From Paenibacillus cookii (GTDB taxonomy: Bacteria; Bacillota; Bacilli; Paenibacillales; Paenibacillaceae): a stretch of DNA of 64,000 nucleotides. Positions 52,568 to 60,791 of this stretch are shown one piece after another. The DNA is taken from the NCBI RefSeq assembly GCF_018333375.1, contig NZ_BORW01000004.1:1-64000 (forward strand). Reading direction: 5' to 3'. The number at the start of each line of letters is the position of its first letter. Within the stretch, counting starts at the first letter, position 1. The translations under genes and the position numbers were made by a program. The notes beneath the pieces were generated by a model. It did not search any database and had not been told where the DNA came from. It was given only the letters and a program-made list of their open reading frames with translations.

Positions 52568-53566
52568 ATGGACGCTTCATCTGCCATACTGTTATTGCAA
52601 TGCCATGCTTTTGCCCATGAAGATGTGCGGCACCATAAAATGACGTACGGTTTTCTCGGAAGTTTGAGACCGTTCAGCGGGGAACTGCAGGAGAGCTATT
52701 TCCATGAACTCATGGCTGTTGTGCGCGCGCTTTCCGGAGAATTTGGCAAGCCGGCGTTAAACCGGGAGCTCATCGCCTGCTTGTGGAGCATCACCCATTT
52801 GGCCCGGGCATGGGCGGTGGAGCCGGACGGAGTTTTGCGCAGCAACGGCCTGATTGCGGACGAGCAGGTCGCCCGGATGGAACGGTGGCTGGATCTCATC
52901 TCTTACGCGGTCATGATTTTGCTGGAGAACGGCGGCGAAGAAGAAGCGTTCTGGGGTTACCGCGAGTATATATCGGAACAGTTGGATCCCCTCATGGCCG
53001 AGCTCGATGTTTTGCTAAAGGAAAAAGCCGTGGACGCCGACATTCAGGAGCTGCATGCAAGCTACCAGCAACGCCCCGGAGCGGATGAACAACAATTGGC
53101 TGCGTTCGAGGCGAAATTCGGGCTGCTGCCCGAGGATTTCCGCGCTTTTTATCGCCGAAAGGACGGCAGCGGGTATGCGTTTCACGTTTTGTACCCGGGC
53201 GATGGCGAATCGGATGAGGGCATGCCGTTTTATTTGATGTCCTTGGACGAAATCGAAGAGACCAAAAGCTATTTTTGCGAACGGGACGAATTGCTGGCAG
53301 AGCATTATTCCGAAGAGGAGATGCGAAAGCTGGATCCGGAGATCAAACCTTTTTTATTTCATGAGAAATGGCTGCCGTTTGCGACGATGGCCGGGGGCTC
53401 CGTTTATTTGATGCTTGACCTCGATCCGTCCGAGCAGGGAACCTACGGGCAAATCATCAGCTACGTGCATGATCCGGATTTTGTTTATTATGTCGCGGAT
53501 TCCTTCATGGAATTGTTGAGGGAATCGAACCGGAATCTTGGCCTGATGGATGCCATCGAATATTAA
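52568..53566 (+). CDS. SMI1/KNR4-domain protein
   Basis: The N-terminal ~150 residues are helical and unfamiliar. Residues ~165-325 form a SMI1/KNR4 domain: QLAAFEAKFGLLPEDFRAFYRRKDG opens it, with LPFATMAGGSVYLMLDLDP and YVHDPDFVYYVADSF later. In bacteria this domain often serves as an immunity protein against polymorphic toxins, but lone housekeeping forms exist. TAGGAGGAATT precedes ATG 52568. No toxin gene is adjacent. It stands between the two RRNPP receptor loci. Confidence 0.78.
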   Translation: MDASSAILLLQCHAFAHEDVRHHKMTYGFLGSLRPFSGELQESYFHELMAVVRALSGEFGKPALNRELIACLWSITHLARAWAVEPDGVLRSNGLIADEQVARMERWLDLISYAVMILLENGGEEEAFWGYREYISEQLDPLMAELDVLLKEKAVDADIQELHASYQQRPGADEQQLAAFEAKFGLLPEDFRAFYRRKDGSGYAFHVLYPGDGESDEGMPFYLMSLDEIEETKSYFCERDELLAEHYSEEEMRKLDPEIKPFLFHEKWLPFATMAGGSVYLMLDLDPSEQGTYGQIISYVHDPDFVYYVADSFMELLRESNRNLGLMDAIEY

Positions 53567-53591
53567 GGCCCGCGGGGGAAAGGGGAGCAAC

Positions 53592-54776
53592 ATGAGCGGA
53601 AAACGCATAAACGGTCTTGCCGGTCACCCAACCGAAACCGATCCCGGAAAAACTGCCGGCTCCGTGCTGAAAGACAAGCTCCGGCGTCTTCCCGAAGCGC
53701 CCGGCGTATATATCATGAAAGATGCCCGCGGCGGCATTTTATATGTCGGAAAGTCCAAGCATTTAAAAAACAGGGTGAGTTCGTATTTCCATCGCTCCAA
53801 ATCCCATGCGCCCAAAATCAAAAGGCTCGTCCAGCATGTACAGGATTTGGAGATCATCCGGACGGATACCGAATTCGAAGCTTTGCTGCTGGAATGCAGC
53901 CTGATTCATAAATTCAAGCCGATGTACAACCGGAAAATGAAAAACCCTGCTTCGTACGCATATATCGTCATCCCGGCATCGGCGGGGCTGCGCCATTTCG
54001 AGACGACCCGCCAGCCACTGGCGGCTCCGGGAGACGAAGTGTTTGGCCCTTATCCGGCAAGCGAACTTGCGGTCCAAAACGCGGTGCAAACGATTTTGGA
54101 ATCCTTCAAAATCGCCTGCAGTCCCGCGGCAGCGGCAAACGCGCCCTGTTTGAACCACGACATCGGTCTGTGCCTGGGCATGTGTCTGGGCGGTACAAAG
54201 TTGGCGGAATACCGGCAAAGGATGGAGCGGTTTATCGGGCTGCTTCATGGTACCGACCGGAGCCTTTGCGATGAGGTGGAGCGGGAAATGGCGGCGGCAG
54301 CCGGACGCTTTGATTTTGAAGCGGCCGCCCGATACAGGGACGTGCTGCAGGCGCTCCGATTTTTGGAGCGGAAAGAGAAAATCATCGGCTTTGCCGGAAA
54401 CAACCCCAATGTGCTTCTTTACGAACCTGTGGACCAAAACGCGATCAAGCTTTTTCTCGTCAAAAGGCATACCGTTCTCTTTAGCCGGGTGTTTTCCATC
54501 GGAACCGAAAAGGAGGCGCAGCGGCTGGAAAAAGAAGCCAACGTACTGGTCCAGGCTTATTTCAAGCAAAATGAATGGGCGATTGCGTCGGAAGTCGGCA
54601 AAGACGAGATCGACGAAGCCCAGATCCTCTACAGTTATGTGCAGGCCCATCCCCGCCAAGCTTTGCTCATCCCGGATGAATGGCTCGAATCGGAATCGTC
54701 GTCGGCATTAGCCGATGCTTTGCATTCATTAATGTCGGGCATAACGAACGGGATGGACGAATACGATGAAGGATAA
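53592..54776 (+). CDS. GIY-YIG nuclease, short UvrC-like protein (YurQ-like)
   Basis: A 394-residue protein with a UvrC-type GIY-YIG domain (PGVYIMKDARGGILYVGKSKHLKNRV, ~residues 36-62) and a UVR helix pair (EMAAAAGRFDFEAAARYRDVLQALRFL, ~235-262). It stops before the RNase-H-like and HhH domains of true UvrC, so it can make at most the first-type incision, like Cho or YurQ. A Cys cluster (CLNHDIGLCLGMCLGG) is retained. AAGGGGAG supports ATG 53592 rather than 53550. Role in accessory DNA repair or processing is inferred. Confidence 0.82.
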   Translation: MSGKRINGLAGHPTETDPGKTAGSVLKDKLRRLPEAPGVYIMKDARGGILYVGKSKHLKNRVSSYFHRSKSHAPKIKRLVQHVQDLEIIRTDTEFEALLLECSLIHKFKPMYNRKMKNPASYAYIVIPASAGLRHFETTRQPLAAPGDEVFGPYPASELAVQNAVQTILESFKIACSPAAAANAPCLNHDIGLCLGMCLGGTKLAEYRQRMERFIGLLHGTDRSLCDEVEREMAAAAGRFDFEAAARYRDVLQALRFLERKEKIIGFAGNNPNVLLYEPVDQNAIKLFLVKRHTVLFSRVFSIGTEKEAQRLEKEANVLVQAYFKQNEWAIASEVGKDEIDEAQILYSYVQAHPRQALLIPDEWLESESSSALADALHSLMSGITNGMDEYDEG

Positions 54777-54994
54777 CCCGGAAGATGCCGCAAGAATCGC
54801 CCGATAATGATTCAAAATAACAAAAATCGTGATGAATAAACCCATCATGCGTAACCTCGGACCCTGGTCCGGGGTTCTATATTATGAAAGCGGCAGCCAA
54901 TAAGCTAATAGGATGTCAGACGAACGATCGATAGAAAAAATGCGCCTCAACAAGCGCAGAATTGGACCAATCCCAACGAAAAGGGGTGCAGCAA

Positions 54995-55372
54995 ATGGCC
55001 AAAACACAGCTTGAAGACATGGGAGAACGACTTAAAACCGCCAGAATCAACCGGAAATTGACGAAAATGGAGGTATGCTGGAGAACGCAAATTCAACCCG
55101 ATGCCCTCGAAGTCTACGAATCGGCCCAAGAGGAGCCTGACCTGCTGTCTCTCGCCAAGCTTTCGGATACATATCGAGTTTCGCTGGACTGGCTGATCAC
55201 CGGATTCGAGTTTTATTCCAAAAGCCTGCTCGCCAACGCCGAGCAGGAGGTGAAGCGGCTGCAGAGCATAATAAAAGAGCAGTCGCGCGTCATCGAAACG
55301 ATCCGGGAAGCGGTGAACGGACCAAACCAGAAGGGACAAACGGCCAAAAGAAAACGGAAAGTGATTCCCTAA
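54995..55372 (+). CDS. XRE-like helix-turn-helix protein with C-terminal coiled coil
   Basis: A 125-residue protein. Residues ~7-65 form an XRE/Cro-type HTH (GERLKTARINRKLTKMEVCWRTQIQPDALEVYESAQEEPDL), though the recognition helix is atypical. Residues ~75-105 (LANAEQEVKRLQSIIKEQSRVIETI) are heptad-like, and the tail is very basic (TAKRKRKV). AAAAGGGGTG supports ATG 54995. The gap before it (54777-54994) holds an AACC..GGTT hairpin near 54856-54879 and no gene. Target unknown. Confidence 0.72.
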   Translation: MAKTQLEDMGERLKTARINRKLTKMEVCWRTQIQPDALEVYESAQEEPDLLSLAKLSDTYRVSLDWLITGFEFYSKSLLANAEQEVKRLQSIIKEQSRVIETIREAVNGPNQKGQTAKRKRKVIP

Positions 55373-55430
55373 CTCCCTGGCAGAGGGAGGTCCGGGGACG
55401 CAGCTCTTTACAGAATAGGAGAGAAAACGA

Positions 55431-56207
55431 TTGAAAGAAGTCATCGTGGATAAAATTCATGAAATCGAACGGGAGCATCAGGTCAAGATTTTGTTTGCGG
55501 TCGAATCGGGAAGCCGGGCTTGGGGCTTTCCGTCCCGGGATAGCGACTACGACGTGCGATTCGTCTATATCCATCGGCCGGAATGGTATTTGTCCATCGA
55601 CGAGAAACGGGACGTCATCGAGGTGCCGATCAACGAGCAGCTGGACATCAACGGCTGGGATATCCGGAAAGCGCTGAAACTGTTTCGGAAATCGAACCCG
55701 CCGCTGCTGGAGTGGCTCGGTTCGGATATCCGGTATTACGAAGCCTACGGTTTTAAGGAAGACATGCTTGCGTTAAGTGACCGGGTGTTCTCCCCAAGGG
55801 CTTCCGTGCATCATTATTTGCATATGGCGACGGGAAATTTTCGGGGCTATTTGCAGGGGGAGCAGGTGAAAATCAAAAAAATTTTTTATTTGCTCAGGCC
55901 GATTCTAGCCTGCAAATGGGTTGAAAAATACAATGCGAACCCGCCGATTTTGTTTCAGGACCTGGTCGGCGATTTGGTCACGGAGCCGGAGCTGAAAGCG
56001 GCCATCGAAGATTTGCTGAGGCGGAAAATCGCCGGCGAGGAGTTGGACCTCGAACATCGGGTGGAGGTCATCCATGAGTTCATCGAAAAGGAGATCGAAC
56101 ATTTGACGGAATTTGCGCGGTCCGCGCATTCCGAGCTTGAGGATCCTACCCAGATGCTGGACGAGCTGTTCCGGAAATATTTAAAAATCGTTTGGAATTT
56201 CGGATGA
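55431..56207 (+). CDS. RlaP/YcgL-type nucleotidyltransferase
   Basis: A 258-residue member of the PF10127 (YcgL/RlaP) family. The nucleotidyltransferase motif GSRAWGFPSRDSDYDVRFVYI (residues ~27-47) has the paired Asp, and the family's later blocks LLEWLGSDIRYYE and the Arg/Lys-rich YFKGEQV-like LQGEQVKIKKIFYLLRPILACKW are present. Relatives in phage T4 and bacteria are proposed RNA-repair polymerases. TTG 55431 has GGAGAG upstream. It lies 58 bases after the XRE gene and may share its transcript. Confidence 0.82.
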   Translation: MKEVIVDKIHEIEREHQVKILFAVESGSRAWGFPSRDSDYDVRFVYIHRPEWYLSIDEKRDVIEVPINEQLDINGWDIRKALKLFRKSNPPLLEWLGSDIRYYEAYGFKEDMLALSDRVFSPRASVHHYLHMATGNFRGYLQGEQVKIKKIFYLLRPILACKWVEKYNANPPILFQDLVGDLVTEPELKAAIEDLLRRKIAGEELDLEHRVEVIHEFIEKEIEHLTEFARSAHSELEDPTQMLDELFRKYLKIVWNFG

Positions 56208-56230
56208 ACATAGGAGCATAGGCAAGGGCG

Positions 56231-56265
56231 AAGCGGCCGGTCTTTAGGGATCGGCCGCTTTTTTT
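56231..56265 (+). terminator. Rho-independent terminator after the RlaP-type gene
   Basis: AAGCGGCCG pairs with CGGCCGCTT around a 12-base loop, followed by a T run. It may also serve the convergent minus-strand WYL gene. Confidence 0.85.
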
Positions 56266-56277
56266 GTACTGCCGCGC

Positions 56278-57225
56278 CTAAACTTGCGAATATTGATGCA
56301 GCAGCGTTTCGGCATGCGCCCGGATCAAGTCGATGACTTCCTGCGGTTCCAACACTTTGGCTTCCTTTCCCAGCCCGGCGAAAAATGCGGCCGTATACCC
56401 GACGTCGCCGCGGTCAATAACCGTATCGATTTTGCCGGCGGCCCTGTTCCCAAGCCCTTTCCCAAGAGGGACCGGATCGCACCAGGGGTAGCTTTGGCAT
56501 TGCCGCATGCCCTCTTCGGTCAATTCGACCACCAGTCGGACAGGGGAAGATACCGTATAATTTTCAAGCCATTCCATAAGCCCGGTATGCACTTCATAGG
56601 TTTCATCCGAGATTTGAAGCGATTGGATCCGGTCTACGCGAAACAGGCGCACGTTGCCTTTGTCCACGTCGCAGGCGGGCATATACCATAATCCGTCATT
56701 GGCGTATACGCCGATCGGCACGGCATTCCTTGTTCGGGCTCCCGATTTGGAACGGTACGTCATGCAGACGATTCGGCGCCCCACGGCGGCTTCGATGAGT
56801 TCCTTCAAATAAGGGGCTTTGACGCTTCGTTTCGGATTCCAGAAAGACAGCACATGTTCAAGCCGTTTGATTTTCGGCTTCACGTCCGCCGGCAGGAGAG
56901 CAAACAATTTTCTCGATGCGGAGTCGATGTCGGCATCAAAGGGCAGCGAATCGTAATGCCTGAGTGAGCGGAACGCGAAAAAAATGGCGAGCGCTTCGTT
57001 TTCGTCAAACGATACCGGCGGCAGCACCCGGTTGTTCAGCGTCCGGTACCCGCCGTTTCGGCCCTGCTCGGTATAGACGGGAACGCCCAATTCGCTGATT
57101 TCCATCAAATAACGATGAGCCGTCCGGATGGATACCCCGAATTCATGGGCGACGTCCTGGGCCGTAAAATGGCGTTTGGAATTGACGTACATGATGAGAT
57201 CGAACAGCAGCTTGGTTTTGGACAT
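56278..57225 (-). CDS. YafY-type transcriptional regulator (HTH-11 + WYL)
   Basis: N-terminal winged helix (FTAQDVAHEFGVSIRTAHRYLMEI) and a WYL ligand domain (RIVCMTYRSKSGARTRNAVPIGVYANDGLWYMPACDVDKGNVRLFRVDRI split over residues ~150-205; the WYL triplet reads WYM), then a WCX extension. WYL regulators often control DNA-damage or defence genes. GGAGGTGAG precedes the minus-strand ATG 57225. It is divergent from the UvrA-like gene, with a palindrome between them, so it probably regulates that gene and itself. Confidence 0.88.
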   Translation of the reverse strand: MSKTKLLFDLIMYVNSKRHFTAQDVAHEFGVSIRTAHRYLMEISELGVPVYTEQGRNGGYRTLNNRVLPPVSFDENEALAIFFAFRSLRHYDSLPFDADIDSASRKLFALLPADVKPKIKRLEHVLSFWNPKRSVKAPYLKELIEAAVGRRIVCMTYRSKSGARTRNAVPIGVYANDGLWYMPACDVDKGNVRLFRVDRIQSLQISDETYEVHTGLMEWLENYTVSSPVRLVVELTEEGMRQCQSYPWCDPVPLGKGLGNRAAGKIDTVIDRGDVGYTAAFFAGLGKEAKVLEPQEVIDLIRAHAETLLHQYSQV

Positions 57226-57250
57226 GATCCCTCACCTCCGATGGCATGTT

Positions 57251-57283
57251 GTTTAAACTGGACAGCTATTGTCATGTTTAAAG
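57251..57283. promoter_or_regulatory. Candidate operator in the WYL/UvrA-like divergent region
   Basis: A 33-bp imperfect palindrome: GTTTAAACTGGACA (57251-57264) mirrors TGTCATGTTTAAAG (57270-57283) at 11 of 14 positions. TGTTTAAA occurs twice, at 57250 and 57275. Confidence 0.5.
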
Positions 57284-57333
57284 TATATGCTAAGACTGAT
57301 AAAGGATCAAAGGACGAAAGAGGAGGACAAACG

Positions 57334-59649
57334 ATGAAAAGGCATCGACCTGACGAACAAGATCACATCCGCATCGTGGGAGCAAAAGGGAAAAATTTAA
57401 AGGATGTCGACGTGACGGTTCCGAAAAAACGGATCACGGTGTTTACCGGCGTTTCCGGTTCCGGCAAGTCGACGCTTGTTTTCGATACGATCGCCGCGGA
57501 ATCGCAGCGCCAGTTAAACGAAACTTACTCGAGTTTTGTGCGCCACCGGATGCCCCATTACGGGCAGCCGAATGCGGATGCCATCGCCAATTTGCCGGTA
57601 GCCGTCGTCATCAGCCAGAAACGGATCGGCGGGAATTCTCGTTCGACCGTCGGGACCATCACGGATATTTACTCGCTGCTGCGGTTGTTGTTTTCCCGGA
57701 TCGGAAAACCTTTCGCCGGCGAAGCCGAAGTCTTTTCGTTCAACAATCCGAAAGGCATGTGCCCGAAATGCGAAGGGCTTGGGACCGCCAAAGAGATCGA
57801 TATCGACCAGCTCATTGACAAGGACAAATCCTTAAACGAAGGAGCCATTCGTTTCCCGACGTTCAGGCCCGGCGATTTTCGCTGGAAGCGTTACGTTTGC
57901 ACGGGTTTGTTCGACAACGACAAAAAACTGAAGGATTTCACGGAGGAGGAATGGGATACGCTGGTGTTCAAGTCGGGATTCAAACCTCCGCATCCGACCG
58001 AAGGATGGCCGCCAACCGCTACGTACGAAGGAGTCGTTCCCCGAATCGTTCGCAGCTTTCTCAGCAAAGATCTAAGGGATGCCGAGCTGTACAAGGAGGA
58101 TATCGAGCGCGTGGTCAGACGAGGGACGTGCCCGGCATGCGGCGGCGCAAGATTGAATGCCGAAGTGCTGAAATGCCGGATCCAAGGGAAAAACATCGCC
58201 GACTGCACCGCGATGCAGGTCAGCGATCTCATCGATTTTTTGGGCTTGATTCATGATCCGATCGTATCGACCATCGTCGAGGCGCTGAGGTTTCGTTTGC
58301 GGCAGATGCTTTCCGTCGGGTTGGGATATTTGGCTTTGGGCCGCGAAACGGCCACCTTGTCGGGCGGAGAATCCCAGCGGATCAAGATGGTCCGCCAGCT
58401 CGGGAGCAGCCTGACCGATCTTGCGTATATTTTTGACGAGCCCAGCATCGGCTTGCATCCGCATGACGTTCACAACATCAACGAGCTCCTCAAGCAATTG
58501 AGAGACAAAGGCAATACCGTGATCATCGTCGAGCATGACCCGGACGTCATTCGGATCGCGGATCATGTCATCGATATGGGGCCAAGGGCGGGCATCCACG
58601 GCGGGAACGTGGTTTACGAAGGGGATTTCCAGGGGCTGCTGGCGTCGGATACGCTGACGGGGAAATTCCTGAAGGAGAAACCTGCGCTAAAACAGGCAAC
58701 CCGATCCCCATCCGGGTGGCTGTCCATTCAGGGCGCGAACCTGCATAATCTGAAAAACGTCAGCGTCCGCATTCCCCAAGGCGTCATGACGGTCGTAACG
58801 GGCGTAGCCGGATCGGGGAAAAGCACGCTCATCAATCAAATCCTCCCCCGGTACGCGCCGGAGGCCGTCTATGTCAACCAGGATGCGGTGCATGCCTCGA
58901 GCCGTTCGAATCTTGCGACGTTTACGGGCATGTTCGATCTCATTCGGACGCTGTTCGCCAAACGCAATCGGGCGGATATTTCCCTATTCAGCTTCAACTC
59001 CCGGGGAGCGTGCCCGGAATGCAAAGGGACGGGGATCGTGACGACCGACCTGGCGTTTATGGATTCCGTCGAAACGGTATGCGAGGTTTGCGGGGGACAG
59101 CGGTTTAAAAACGAGGTGCTTTCCTATACGGTAGACGGCAAAAACATCAGCGACGTGCTTCGCATGTCCGTGGAAGAAGCGGGGGACTTTTTTGAGGAAC
59201 CCGATATCCTGGCGATTCTCGCCCGTCTCCGCGAAGCGGGAGCAGCGTATTTGATGCTTGGCCAGCCGCTCAGCACATTGTCCGGAGGGGAGCTGCAAAG
59301 GATCAAACTTGCGAAAGAGATGGAACGTCAAGGAGGGATGTACGTTTTGGACGAGCCGTCGACGGGGCTGCATTTGTCGGATATCCGGCAGCTGATGCGG
59401 ATGCTGGACCGTTTGACGGATCAAGGTTGTACCGTGGTGGTCATCGAGCATCACCTCGACCTGATCAGCCGGGCCGATTGGATCATCGATATGGGACCCG
59501 GAGCGGGACAGGAGGGGGGAGAGATCGTATTTTCAGGGACGCCGGAAGACATCCTTGCAAGCGAAAGGTCGGTTACGGGGAGGTATTTGAAAAAATATCT
59601 TCAAGATGGACAAGGCGCAAGCGGTTCGGGGACTCCGCCCAAACGATAG
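57334..59649 (+). CDS. UvrA-like ABC ATPase (short, UvrA2/drug-resistance type)
   Basis: A 771-residue tandem ABC ATPase of the UvrA family: Walker A GVSGSGKSTL (~38) and GVAGSGKSTL (~490), signatures LSGGESQR and LSGGELQR, Walker B FDEPSIGLHPHD and LDEPSTGLHLSD. Zinc-type clusters CPKCEGLG, CPACGG, CPECKGTG and CEVCGG are kept. At 771 rather than ~940 residues it lacks the UvrB-binding region, like UvrA2 proteins linked to DNA-intercalating drug tolerance. AGGAGG fixes ATG 57334. Regulation by the divergent WYL protein is likely. Confidence 0.88.
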   Translation: MKRHRPDEQDHIRIVGAKGKNLKDVDVTVPKKRITVFTGVSGSGKSTLVFDTIAAESQRQLNETYSSFVRHRMPHYGQPNADAIANLPVAVVISQKRIGGNSRSTVGTITDIYSLLRLLFSRIGKPFAGEAEVFSFNNPKGMCPKCEGLGTAKEIDIDQLIDKDKSLNEGAIRFPTFRPGDFRWKRYVCTGLFDNDKKLKDFTEEEWDTLVFKSGFKPPHPTEGWPPTATYEGVVPRIVRSFLSKDLRDAELYKEDIERVVRRGTCPACGGARLNAEVLKCRIQGKNIADCTAMQVSDLIDFLGLIHDPIVSTIVEALRFRLRQMLSVGLGYLALGRETATLSGGESQRIKMVRQLGSSLTDLAYIFDEPSIGLHPHDVHNINELLKQLRDKGNTVIIVEHDPDVIRIADHVIDMGPRAGIHGGNVVYEGDFQGLLASDTLTGKFLKEKPALKQATRSPSGWLSIQGANLHNLKNVSVRIPQGVMTVVTGVAGSGKSTLINQILPRYAPEAVYVNQDAVHASSRSNLATFTGMFDLIRTLFAKRNRADISLFSFNSRGACPECKGTGIVTTDLAFMDSVETVCEVCGGQRFKNEVLSYTVDGKNISDVLRMSVEEAGDFFEEPDILAILARLREAGAAYLMLGQPLSTLSGGELQRIKLAKEMERQGGMYVLDEPSTGLHLSDIRQLMRMLDRLTDQGCTVVVIEHHLDLISRADWIIDMGPGAGQEGGEIVFSGTPEDILASERSVTGRYLKKYLQDGQGASGSGTPPKR

Positions 59650-59781
59650 GGGTTAGCCCGGGAGAACCCTGTTTCGACTAAGTTGGGATCGCCGCCGCGG
59701 CCGACGCCGGGATCCAGGTTTGAAAACAAGGTTGAAAACCGGTGCCCGGGGGAAGGCGGAGACGACGTTGGCAGCTCAGGG

Positions 59782-60630
59782 CTAAGCAGAACCGTGACGA
59801 CCGTTGTCGAGCGAAAAGCCGTCCTCATGTTCGATCGCCAGCGTCAGATAATTTTTTAATACGGCAGCGTAGGTATCTCTTTGTTGCCTCGTCGCGTGCG
59901 ACCTAAAAACTTCAAACAACGCCACCGATTTCTTGAAATGCCGGTGATCCTCGATGTTATCGGCAAATATCAAGGATTTTATCGTGTAATGGATGGCTTC
60001 TTTATAGTTGCTTTTTTTCAAATGGTAGATCGAAATCAAATACAAAATCGAAAGATAATAGGAGCGGTCGGTCGGGTTCAGGTCCCGATGGTTCATTTTT
60101 TTGATGTATTCGAGCAGGGGGTTCACGATGGTGTCGACGTCAAGGTCATGTTTGTTGGCGCATTCCAAGATCGTGACCAGCCCGGGCAGCGTTTCGGAAG
60201 GATATTGATGGATGAACGATGCATACTCTTCGATGCTGTCCGTATTTCCCGACGAAATTTCGAGGGTATATGAGTTGGCCTTGGCCAGAAAGCTGAAATC
60301 TTCAATGATGTTGGCATTGCTTTTGCTTCCGTCCGAAAACAGGCTTAAATCCCGGTACTGATCGATGCATTCCATCGCTTCTTTATATAGTTTCTTCTTC
60401 TGATAGGCTACGCCTTTCATCAGGTTGCTGTATCCCAAATAATAAACCAGCGGCCGTTCCATGACGGGCTTGGGTTGATCGGAGTCTTCCCTGTAAGGGC
60501 CGTACACTTTATCCAGCAGCTCATCCGCCAAAAGAATAAGATTGTCCCAGTTTTCAAAAGAAAAGGCCATACGAAGCATAGTCACTAATGTGTCTGCGTT
60601 GGTATTCATTGCTGAAGCCCCTACTTTCAT
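59782..60630 (-). CDS. RRNPP-family (AloR-like) TPR peptide receptor, second copy
   Basis: A 282-residue all-helical TPR protein, paralogue of the gene at 51627 (shared FSFENWDNL, ETLPGLVTILECANKHDLDVD, AIHYTIKSL, HFKKSVALFEVFRS). GGGAGGAGA precedes the minus-strand ATG 60630 and a clean promoter is upstream. No HTH is present. Unlike its paralogue there is no clear secreted propeptide downstream: the 132 bases before the UvrA-like gene's end hold only a 75-residue frame with a poor signal sequence. The peptide may be encoded elsewhere or lost. Confidence 0.75.
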   Translation of the reverse strand: MKVGASAMNTNADTLVTMLRMAFSFENWDNLILLADELLDKVYGPYREDSDQPKPVMERPLVYYLGYSNLMKGVAYQKKKLYKEAMECIDQYRDLSLFSDGSKSNANIIEDFSFLAKANSYTLEISSGNTDSIEEYASFIHQYPSETLPGLVTILECANKHDLDVDTIVNPLLEYIKKMNHRDLNPTDRSYYLSILYLISIYHLKKSNYKEAIHYTIKSLIFADNIEDHRHFKKSVALFEVFRSHATRQQRDTYAAVLKNYLTLAIEHEDGFSLDNGRHGSA

Positions 60631-60662
60631 ATGTGTCTCCTCCCTTTATATTCCATAGGTTG

Positions 60663-60691
60663 AGTGTATAGATAAATTGCATGGTGGTCAA
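60663..60691 (-). promoter_or_regulatory. Promoter of the second RRNPP receptor gene
   Basis: On the minus strand TTGACC (60686-60691), 17-base spacer, TACACT (60663-60668). Confidence 0.75.
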
Positions 60692-60747
60692 TTATTTTCA
60701 CCTCATGCCGAAGGAGATCAGGGGAGCAAAACAAGCCGCATATTGGA

Positions 60748-60787
60748 AAAAATCAGGAGCGCCCGATGGAAAGGCGCTCCTTTTTTT
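60748..60787 (-). terminator. Terminator after the manganese transporter operon
   Basis: AGGAGCGC pairs with GCGCTCCT (60755-60762 with 60774-60781). On the minus strand it is followed by GATTTTTT; T-rich sequence on both flanks makes it potentially bidirectional. Confidence 0.75.
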
Positions 60788-60791
60788 GCGG

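Noticed and set aside
57115..57333. N-terminal extension of the UvrA-like frame by 73 residues
   Set aside because: Overlaps the divergent WYL gene and the operator-like palindrome; AGGAGG places the start at 57334.
59601..59828. 75-residue minus-strand frame considered as a propeptide for the second RRNPP receptor
   Set aside because: Its hydrophobic stretch (TTVVTVLL) is too short, Pro-rich sequence follows, there is no ribosome site, and it runs into the 3' end of the UvrA-like gene on the other strand.
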